From JBDRNO01 sp043811005 (GTDB lineage Bacteria > Bacteroidota > Bacteroidia > NORP154), in the NCBI GenBank assembly GCA_043811005.1, contig JBDRNO010000241.1:1-6193 (forward strand): a stretch of DNA of 6,193 bases, given 5' to 3'. Position numbers and translations under genes: made by a program. This document shows, one piece after another, positions 1 through 5,433 of the stretch. The notes beneath the pieces were generated by a model, which was not told where the DNA came from, made no database searches, and was given only the letters and a program-made list of their open reading frames with translations. Position 1 is the stretch's first letter. Every line of letters begins with the position of its first letter.

Positions 1-131
1 TCTTGAACTATGCGGGTTTCAAAATTGTTTGTCTCATACTCGGATTTCATTTTTTGAACATCATTTTCGGTTTCATGAGTTTTACCATCCCACATAAACT
101 TTTTTCCATCAAAAAATTTTACATTTTCCAT
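1..131 (-). CDS. Small uncharacterised protein, 3' part outside window
   Basis: An open frame starting at the ATG at 131-129 runs without a stop to the window edge, giving 43 residues. It begins MENVKFFDGKKFMWDGKTH and continues with ETENDVQKMKSEYETNNFET, then RIVQ. The hydrophilic, charged composition with an aromatic FDGKKFMWDGK segment followed by a likely amphipathic helix (DVQKMKSEYE) looks like a real small cytosolic protein rather than random AT-rich sequence. I cannot assign a family or function. No Shine-Dalgarno is visible upstream, only A/T-rich bases, so translation would be SD-independent. Codon 13 is another ATG, but the first start keeps the FDG..MWDG segment together. It lies 124 bases downstream of the MvhD-like gene on the same strand with no terminator seen between, so read-through from the redox operon is possible. 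Only the N-terminal part is visible. Confidence 0.65.
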   Translation of the reverse strand, partial: MENVKFFDGKKFMWDGKTHETENDVQKMKSEYETNNFETRIVQ

Positions 132-255
132 AATGATTGAATAATATTGAAATATAACTTTTTATTAAAATAAATCTTTTATAACATTATATCTATTTTT
201 TCACCTTTATAATAACATATTCTGCAAAGAACTCTATTTATTCTCATAATGGTGG
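132..255 (-). other. AT-rich intergenic gap after the redox operon
   Basis: This 124-base gap separates the MvhD-like stop from the next start and is the only real intergenic space in the window. It is very A/T-rich. I see no GC-rich hairpin followed by a T-run on the minus strand, so no intrinsic terminator can be called; the only inverted symmetry noted is an all-A/T one (TTTATT-TT-AATAAA). It may hold a promoter for the small downstream gene. Confidence 0.6.
186..191 (-). promoter_or_regulatory. Possible -10 box (TATAAT) for the small gene at 131-1
   Basis: A perfect TATAAT reads on the minus strand here, about 55 bases before the ATG at 131. No convincing TTGACA-like -35 element sits 16-18 bases upstream, and such a hexamer arises easily by chance in this AT-rich gap, so this is a weak candidate only. 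Confidence 0.2.
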
Positions 256-672
256 CTAAACCTTATATGGACTCGGTCCTAATTTTTTTATTTCTTCTGT
301 AAATTCCTTCATTACTTGTGCAAATCTTGGTCCTTCTGATGCCGATACCCATTCTAATCGAAATCTCTCATCCTCAATACCAAAATCCTGTAACATAAGT
401 TTTATTGCTTCTGCTCTGCTTTGTGCCTTTAAATTTCCTTCCAGGTAATGACAATCCCCTATGTGACAGCCACAGATAATAACACCATCAGCGCCTTTAG
501 TTAAGGCATCAATTACTAAGTTCGGATGAACCATACCAGAACACATAACACGGATTATACGAACATTTGTAGGATATTGTAATCTTGAAATACCTGCAAG
601 GTCAGCACCTGCATACGAACACCAGTTACAACAAAATGACAGAATTATCGGGTCAAAATCAGAATTTGTCAT
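256..672 (-). CDS. mvhD: MvhD-like hydrogenase/Hdr iron-sulfur subunit
   Basis: A 138-residue MvhD/FlpD-family protein, the small iron-sulfur carrier that links an electron-input enzyme to HdrA. The family signature is clear: FCCNWCSYAGADLAG near the N-terminus (C14, C15, C18), RVMCSGMVHP (C44) and GVIICGCHIGDCHYLEGN (C67, C69, C73), followed by a helical tail with FRLEWVSASEGPRFAQVM. Its length is typical of stand-alone MvhD, with no fused extension. The start ATG has a perfect AGGAGG (680-685) seven bases upstream, the best ribosome site in the window; it overlaps the stop codon of the HdrA-like gene, and the intergenic gap is only 11 bases. Co-translation in stoichiometric amounts with the HdrA-like fusion is expected. 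In known complexes MvhD contacts hydrogenase, formate dehydrogenase or a NADH-oxidising partner; none is encoded in this window. The gene symbol is by family resemblance. Confidence 0.95.
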   Translation of the reverse strand: MTNSDFDPIILSFCCNWCSYAGADLAGISRLQYPTNVRIIRVMCSGMVHPNLVIDALTKGADGVIICGCHIGDCHYLEGNLKAQSRAEAIKLMLQDFGIEDERFRLEWVSASEGPRFAQVMKEFTEEIKKLGPSPYKV

Positions 673-679
673 AGATTAT

Positions 680-685
680 CCTCCT
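680..685 (-). promoter_or_regulatory. Strong Shine-Dalgarno for the MvhD-like gene
   Basis: AGGAGG on the minus strand, seven bases before the ATG at 672. It overlaps the TAG stop of the HdrA-like gene (686-684). This fixes the MvhD start and suggests high, coupled translation. Confidence 0.85.
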
Positions 686-3600
686 ATTCTACAGTTTGTA
701 ACGCTGCTGCAATTTGTGCAGCAATATGTTCTAATTTAAAATTCCTGACATAAATACCCAACTTGGGACAGGTTGCCATACAAGTTCCGCAGCCTTTACA
801 CTTTAGCTCATCGACTTCAACTGTTTTTTTAATTGAACCTTCTCTCATATATTCAAGCAATGTTAAAGCTTTATATGGACATGGGTCAATACAGTAAGCA
901 CATCCGTCACAATTTTCATCTACAACATTAGAAATCACAGCCGCAAGTTCGATTTCATCTTTAGAAATTATTGTACTTGCCCTTGAAGAAGCAGCTAAAG
1001 CCTGTGCGATGCTCTCATCCACTGTTTTCGGAAAGTGAGCAAGACCGCAGAGGAAAACGCCTTCTGTAGCAAAGTCAACAGGACGAAGTTTCATATGTGC
1101 TTCTAAAAAGAAACCGTCACTAGTTAATGGCACTTTGAGTTTCTGGGCAAGGTCTTTAGCATCGTCTCTGGGAATGACGCCGGTTGACAGGACTAAAAGG
1201 TCTGTCTTAATATTTACTTTGACATTCAGAACAGGATCATACACAGATACTTTTAATTGTCCATTAACTTTTTCTACCTCAGGTTTTTCATCTGTATTAT
1301 ACGCAATAAACCGGACATCTTTTTCTCTTGCCTTGGTATAATATCCTTCATTAAATCCATAAGTTCGTATATCCCGGTAAAGGATAAACACATTGGTGTC
1401 GGGGTTTTTCTCTTTAATCAATAAGGCATTTTTGATTGCCTTTTGACAGCAAATCCGGCTGCAATATGGTCGCTTTTCATCACGTGAACCAACACACTGA
1501 ATCATAACTACTGTTTGTTGTTTATGGTTTGTAGTTTGAAGGTATCCATTTGTCAGTTTTTCTTCTAATTCTGTCTGTGTTATTACCTTTTCATCCTGAC
1601 CATACAAATATTCAGTCGGCTTATATTCCTCTGCACCGGTAGCCACAATAACAACACCGTGATTAACTGTGTGAACATTACCATTGGACATAAATTCTGT
1701 TGAGAAATTACCAACCGAACCATCAATCTTTCCTATTTGTGCATTAGTATAAGTATGAATTTTAGGGTGATGTTTGACCTTTTCAATCAATGAATTTAAT
1801 TTCTTTTGAGGGTCATCTCCATTTATCAGGAATTTCACTTTCATAAAATTACCACCCAGATCATCACTTTTCTCAAGCAGACATACTTCAAAAGACTGTT
1901 CCGCTAAATTAAGAGCTGATGTAATGCCCGATACGCCGCCGCCAATTACAAGAGCATCTCTGTTAATTTTAACTTTTCTGTTATAAAGTGGTTCAAGGAA
2001 GCGTGCTTTTGCATCCGCCATCCTGACAAGATCTTTTGCTTTCTTTAAGGCGAGGTTAGGTTCGTGCATGTGAACCCATGTACACTGATCCCTGATATTA
2101 GCCATCTCAAAGAGGTATGGATTAAGCCCTGCTTCCTTAATAATGCTCTGGAACAAAGGTTCATGAGTTCTCGGTGTACAGGAAGCAACAATAACACGAT
2201 TTAGATTATGTTCTTTAATTGCTTGCTTGATTTTCTCTCCCGACTCGGCAGAGCAAGTGTAAAGATTATCCTCTGCATATACCACATCAGGCAGGGTCCG
2301 GGCATACTCAACAACTTCAGGAACATTTATCACACCCCCTATATTTTTCCCGCAATGGCAGACAAAAACTCCAACTTTAGGCTCTTCTCCTGTAACATCC
2401 TTTTCGGGTGGATATGCTTTTTCTTTCACCAACTTGCCTTTTTCAGCAAAAAGGAGCGAAAGAGACCTGGCGGCAGCAGCGCTCCCTTGCATGACGCTTT
2501 CAGGAATATCTTTTGGTCCAGTAAACGCACCTGTAATAAAAACACCTTCTTTTGGAGAATCGACAGGAGCAAATGAACTGGTTTCACAGAAATCATACTT
2601 ATTTAATTCAAGACTAAACTCTTTGGCAAGCTTCTTAGCCTGGCCCGGGGAAGTCAAACCGGTTGACAGTATAACCAATTCATATTCTCCGGATAATTTT
2701 CTGTCATCATCAGTCAGATAATCAATAATGAGATTATTTGTTTCGGGTAGTTCTTTGATGGAAAGTGGGCGACATCGTATGTAATTTACACCGAGCTTTT
2801 GTGCTCTTAAATAGTACTCCTCAAAACCTTTACTAAAAGCACGTATATCCATATAGAATATATCACATTTTAATCTCTCACCCTCATGCTCTTTTGCAAT
2901 GATTGCCTCTTTCGTCGCATACATACAGCAGACAGCAGAACAATAGTCTCTTTCATAGTCGCGTGAACCAACACATTGAATCCATGCAATTTTCTCCGGA
3001 TCGGTTTTATCAGAAGGTCTTAGTATTTTCCCTTGAAATGGTCCGGAAGCTGAAAGGATCCTTTCAAACTCAAGTGCTGTTATAACATTTTTGAATTTTC
3101 CATAACCATAATCTGGTTTTAATTCAGGATTGAAGGGATTGTATCCAGGCGAGAGAATAATTGCCCCGACATTCAATTCGGATTTTTGTTCTTTTTGTTC
3201 ATAATCAATTGCTTTTGCCTCACAAACTTCCTTACAGATTCCACATACATCATAATTTAGGTGGAGACAAGTGTTGTTATCAATAGCAGGTTTATTAGGA
3301 ATTGCCTGGGGATATAAAACATAAACAGATGCTCTTTCATTTAATCCTATATTAAAAGAATCCGGAATAGGTATAGGAGTTCTATCAGTTGTGAAGGTTT
3401 GCACTTTTTTACCTATGGGACAGATAAAATTACAGGCACCACATATCCAGCACATTTCATTATGTTTGCCGAATGGAGTTTCCAGTTTCTTTCTTGAACC
3501 TCTGCCAGTAAAACCGATTGCGCTTCTACCCATTCTCTGTTCACACATTCGAACACAAAGGCCACAAAGGATACAGTCCTCATTTTTCTTCTTAATTCTC

Positions 3601-3944
3601 GGTTCTTTAATACCGTATTCCTCAGCAATCTTTTTTATCGTCTCAGAATCAGGGCATCTTGCAAGAAGCAGCTCAGCAACAACTTTTCTCGCTCTGAATA
3701 TCCTTTCGGTATTAGTAAATACATTTATTCCATTAATAACAGGATAAGAACAGGAAGCCTGCAATGGTGATTCTCTTCCCGGAACCTGAACCTCCACGAC
3801 ACAGAGTCTGCAGGCACCGTAAGGAATAAGGGCTTTGTGGTAACATAAAGTCGGGACTTTGATTCCAAGGCGCTCAATTGCTGTTAAAAGATTTATCCCT
3901 TCTTCAACTTCAATTTTCTGATTATTTATTGTAAGAGTTACCAT
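684..3944 (-). CDS. hdrA: HdrA-like flavo-iron-sulfur fusion with NuoG-like N-terminal head
   Basis: A 1086-residue electron-transfer protein related to HdrA, the FAD subunit of heterodisulfide reductase and of electron-bifurcating complexes. Residues 1-78 are a NuoG/HydA-type [2Fe-2S] domain (C34, C45, C48, C65). Two 4Fe-4S motifs follow at C124/127/130/134 and C165/168/171/175. Residues 205-500 are a first HdrA-type module with a ferredoxin motif (C226, C234, C237, C241), GAIILSPGYNP, and a CVGSRD...YC..VCC segment (324-340), but no GxGxxG FAD loop. Residues 523-1000 are a second module with the HdrA N-terminal Cys domain (VCHCGKNIGG, CS at 564-565, ASCTPRTHEP), an intact FAD loop (VIGGGVSG, 666-673), VIVATGAEEY, CVGSRD...YC..ICC (817-833) and a terminal GVFLCGLAHFP. 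A C-terminal 2x[4Fe-4S] ferredoxin has C1012/1015/1018/1022 and C1049/1052/1055/1059. A GGAGGT precedes the ATG. It is longer than ordinary HdrA (about 650 residues) and is probably cytoplasmic, pairing with the MvhD-like protein encoded next. Family certain; the exact reaction is not determinable here. Confidence 0.93.
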   Translation of the reverse strand: MVTLTINNQKIEVEEGINLLTAIERLGIKVPTLCYHKALIPYGACRLCVVEVQVPGRESPLQASCSYPVINGINVFTNTERIFRARKVVAELLLARCPDSETIKKIAEEYGIKEPRIKKKNEDCILCGLCVRMCEQRMGRSAIGFTGRGSRKKLETPFGKHNEMCWICGACNFICPIGKKVQTFTTDRTPIPIPDSFNIGLNERASVYVLYPQAIPNKPAIDNNTCLHLNYDVCGICKEVCEAKAIDYEQKEQKSELNVGAIILSPGYNPFNPELKPDYGYGKFKNVITALEFERILSASGPFQGKILRPSDKTDPEKIAWIQCVGSRDYERDYCSAVCCMYATKEAIIAKEHEGERLKCDIFYMDIRAFSKGFEEYYLRAQKLGVNYIRCRPLSIKELPETNNLIIDYLTDDDRKLSGEYELVILSTGLTSPGQAKKLAKEFSLELNKYDFCETSSFAPVDSPKEGVFITGAFTGPKDIPESVMQGSAAAARSLSLLFAEKGKLVKEKAYPPEKDVTGEEPKVGVFVCHCGKNIGGVINVPEVVEYARTLPDVVYAEDNLYTCSAESGEKIKQAIKEHNLNRVIVASCTPRTHEPLFQSIIKEAGLNPYLFEMANIRDQCTWVHMHEPNLALKKAKDLVRMADAKARFLEPLYNRKVKINRDALVIGGGVSGITSALNLAEQSFEVCLLEKSDDLGGNFMKVKFLINGDDPQKKLNSLIEKVKHHPKIHTYTNAQIGKIDGSVGNFSTEFMSNGNVHTVNHGVVIVATGAEEYKPTEYLYGQDEKVITQTELEEKLTNGYLQTTNHKQQTVVMIQCVGSRDEKRPYCSRICCQKAIKNALLIKEKNPDTNVFILYRDIRTYGFNEGYYTKAREKDVRFIAYNTDEKPEVEKVNGQLKVSVYDPVLNVKVNIKTDLLVLSTGVIPRDDAKDLAQKLKVPLTSDGFFLEAHMKLRPVDFATEGVFLCGLAHFPKTVDESIAQALAASSRASTIISKDEIELAAVISNVVDENCDGCAYCIDPCPYKALTLLEYMREGSIKKTVEVDELKCKGCGTCMATCPKLGIYVRNFKLEHIAAQIAAALQTVE
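1513..1540. repeat. Four 7-bp GTTTNNN tandem units inside the HdrA-like gene
   Basis: On the plus strand the bases read GTTTGTT, GTTTATG, GTTTGTA, GTTTGAA: four consecutive heptamers sharing GTTT and differing in the last three bases. On the coding strand they encode residues 802-811 (LQTTNHKQQT) of the HdrA-like protein, a Gln/Thr/Asn-rich stretch just before the conserved VVMIQCVGSRD strand. Because 28 bases is not a multiple of three, the repeat and flanking bases together keep the frame. It looks like a short low-complexity insertion in a surface loop. Confidence 0.6.
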
Positions 3945-3948
3945 TGCT

Positions 3949-3954
3949 ACCTCC
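3949..3954 (-). promoter_or_regulatory. Shine-Dalgarno for the HdrA-like gene
   Basis: GGAGGT on the minus strand, four bases before the ATG at 3944, within the 15-base gap after the GHKL ATPase stop. It supports the chosen start, which begins directly at the first strand of the [2Fe-2S] domain. The two redox genes have strong sites, while the DRTGG and GHKL ATPase genes upstream rely on overlap or abutment. Confidence 0.8.
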
Positions 3955-3959
3955 GCTTA

Positions 3960-4373
3960 TTAATTAACATGATTAAAAGTTATATTTATTTCCGGGTGAG
4001 TAACTTTCAAACATATTATTGTTTCATTCAGATTTCCTAAGGGTTTTCTGTCTATATGTCCCAGCCCGAATGTAACAGTGATTTTTGTCCCATTGCCGGG
4101 TTCGCTTTCAATTTTCATTGCTCCACCGGCCTCCTCTGCTGAGTGGGAAAGAAATGCCAAACCGAGGCCGACTTTTTTACCCTTTTTAGTAGTAAAAAAC
4201 GGATTCAGAGCATACTCTTTTGTTTTGTTATCCATACCCTCACCATCATCCTCTATTGTTAGAGTAAGCAAGTCGTTCTTCCTGTCCTCTATTATCATTA
4301 TATTTATATTTTTTGCTTTTGCCCTTATTGAATTTTCCGTTATATCAAGAATATGTAAGGAAATATCTTCCAT
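3960..4373 (-). CDS. Small GHKL ATPase (histidine-kinase-like catalytic domain only)
   Basis: A 137-residue cytoplasmic ATP-binding protein of the GHKL fold. Visible motifs are an N-box (LDITENSIRAKAKNINI, about residues 9-25), G1 DDGEGMD (42-48), an F-box-like NPFFTTK (57-63), G2 VGLGLAF (68-74) and G3 GNGTKITV (93-100), which is the histidine-kinase order. There is no HisKA/DHp phosphoacceptor domain, sensor domain or membrane segment, so it cannot be a complete two-component kinase. It may act as an ATP-dependent switch or kinase on a partner. The last 35 residues (from GHIDRKPLGNL) form an extension after the catalytic fold and may be a partner surface (inference). The start ATG follows the PHP stop with zero intervening bases (TAA|ATG) and has no good Shine-Dalgarno, so reinitiation is likely. 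The HdrA-like gene begins 15 bases after its stop. It differs in type from the RsbT-like ATPase encoded at the front of the same operon. Confidence 0.88.
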   Translation of the reverse strand: MEDISLHILDITENSIRAKAKNINIMIIEDRKNDLLTLTIEDDGEGMDNKTKEYALNPFFTTKKGKKVGLGLAFLSHSAEEAGGAMKIESEPGNGTKITVTFGLGHIDRKPLGNLNETIICLKVTHPEINITFNHVN

Positions 4374-5096
4374 TTAAATAATTACTTTTCTTCCATTTTC
4401 TTTACAGAGGCACTTCCGGATTTCTTCAAATGTGCTCTCCTTCATCAGAAAACAAGAGTATCGTTTGCCAATATCATTAATAAAATGTGCATCAGATGAA
4501 GTTAAAAATACAAAATCCTTACCTGTGTTAATTTTATCTCTCATAGAAGGTTCAATTATTTCAAGTGCGTCCAATTTAAGACCTTCAGGTATGAACCCCA
4601 GGTTTGCTATGATACTGAAACTTTCTCTGTCAACATGAGCGGCAATGGCAATACCATTAAATTTATGTATTAAATCAACCACTTCCTCAACTGACATTTC
4701 TGTAGCACCTATAAGTAGCTTGTTATTAAAACCGAGAACCTCATCATTTTCATTGACAACTACCTGGAGACCGTATCGTTCTTCATCATTAACTCCATCT
4801 AAATTTGAGTAAACAGCCTCCTGCATGAAAAACAAATCTCTTTTGTTTCCGAACAGACCCAGAATATGAACCTCTTCCCTGGATGTGATTTCAATACCTC
4901 CAATAGCCTTTATTCCTTCTATATTAGCAGATTTTTCCATTGCAGGAAAATTTTCTGCTGAGTTATGGTCGCATATTCCTATGATATCAAGCCCTTTCTT
5001 TTTAGCCTCCTTTATTATATTCCTTGGAGACATTTCCAAATCTCCACATGGAGAAAGACAGGTATGTATATGCATGTCGGCTTTAAATTCCTTCAT
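4374..5096 (-). CDS. PHP-domain metal-dependent phosphoesterase
   Basis: A PHP-superfamily protein, likely a trinuclear-metal phosphoesterase acting on a phosphate or nucleotide substrate that cannot be named from sequence. With the chosen start (240 residues) the metal ligands are all present: H9 and H11 in DMHIHTCLSPCGD, D43-H44 in GICDHNSAEN, E69 in GGIEITSREEVH, H77, H154 in AAHVDR, and D202/H204 in TSSDAH. There is no polymerase or histidinol-phosphatase extension. The frame stays open to an ATG at 5138, adding 14 residues (MKLLEDYMKLESGD), but that start would overlap the DRTGG gene by 41 bases and has no clear ribosome site. An ATG at 5117 has GGAAG five bases upstream and is the main alternative. 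I prefer 5096 because it begins right before the PHP core, gives a TGA-T-ATG junction and has an AGGTG just upstream. Its stop TAA abuts the next ATG. The operon links it to signalling genes and an Hdr module. Family certain; start moderately sure; substrate unknown. Confidence 0.9.
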   Translation of the reverse strand: MKEFKADMHIHTCLSPCGDLEMSPRNIIKEAKKKGLDIIGICDHNSAENFPAMEKSANIEGIKAIGGIEITSREEVHILGLFGNKRDLFFMQEAVYSNLDGVNDEERYGLQVVVNENDEVLGFNNKLLIGATEMSVEEVVDLIHKFNGIAIAAHVDRESFSIIANLGFIPEGLKLDALEIIEPSMRDKINTGKDFVFLTSSDAHFINDIGKRYSCFLMKESTFEEIRKCLCKENGRKVII

Positions 5097-5097
5097 A

Positions 5098-5433
5098 TCA
5101 CCTGATTCCAATTTCATGTAATCTTCCAGCAACTTCATAGGTTAATAACTTGCTGATCATTACAGGTATTTTTTCTTCTTTCGCCTTCTTCAGCGTTTCT
5201 TCCTCCGGCTTTCTTCCGTTAACGATTATTATTCCTGAAAGCTCCTTTGAACTTGCAACCGCTATGATGTTTTGATGAATTTGTAAAGTAACCCATATAT
5301 TTCCTTTTTTTGAATTTGCAAGGACATCACTTAATAAATCGCCTGCATATCCTCCGGTAACTTCTCTTTCAAGAAACTTTTCACCTGATATAACTTTTAA
5401 GTCTAATGTCTTTACAATATCTCTAATCTTCAT
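5098..5433 (-). CDS. Stand-alone DRTGG-domain protein
   Basis: A 111-residue protein that is essentially one DRTGG domain. This domain is also found in some phosphotransacetylases and CBS-containing proteins, where it is thought to be regulatory. Visible hallmarks are the EVTGGYAGDLLSDVLAN segment at about residues 24-40, the GNIWVTLQIHQNIIAVASS core (about 44-62), the GIIIVNGRKPEEET segment and a C-terminal KIPVMIS strand. No enzyme motif, signal peptide or membrane segment is seen. The ATG at 5433-5431 lies inside the end of the upstream CBS-ATPase gene (11-base overlap) and has no clear Shine-Dalgarno, because the upstream bases are only A/T-rich; translation probably depends on ribosomes finishing the upstream gene. 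The stop TGA is one base from the preferred PHP start. Position between a CBS-ATPase and a PHP protein suggests a ligand-sensing or partner-binding role (inference). Confidence 0.88.
   Translation of the reverse strand: MKIRDIVKTLDLKVISGEKFLEREVTGGYAGDLLSDVLANSKKGNIWVTLQIHQNIIAVASSKELSGIIIVNGRKPEEETLKKAKEEKIPVMISKLLTYEVAGRLHEIGIR

Noticed and set aside
179..247. A 22-residue minus-strand frame with a C-x2-C pair in the gap after MvhD
   Set aside because: It has no ribosome site, is very short and lies in AT-rich sequence, so it is probably chance.
132..255. Intrinsic terminator after the MvhD-like gene
   Set aside because: Only A/T inverted symmetry is present, with no GC-rich stem followed by a T-run.
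3413..3628. A 71-residue minus-strand frame inside the HdrA-like gene
   Set aside because: It is an out-of-frame shadow of the cysteine-rich head of the HdrA-like gene and shows no motif of its own.
684..3944. Glutamate synthase small subunit or plain NADH dehydrogenase subunit G
   Set aside because: The duplicated CVGSRD/CC motifs, the HdrA N-terminal Cys domain and the adjacent MvhD gene fit HdrA far better; only the head is NuoG-like.
1135..4377. Several plus-strand open frames (for example 1135-1341, 2208-2576, 2434-2721, 3391-3747, 4078-4377)
   Set aside because: They lie antisense to well-supported HdrA-like and ATPase genes, and their translations are low-complexity or Ser/Phe-rich with no family motifs.
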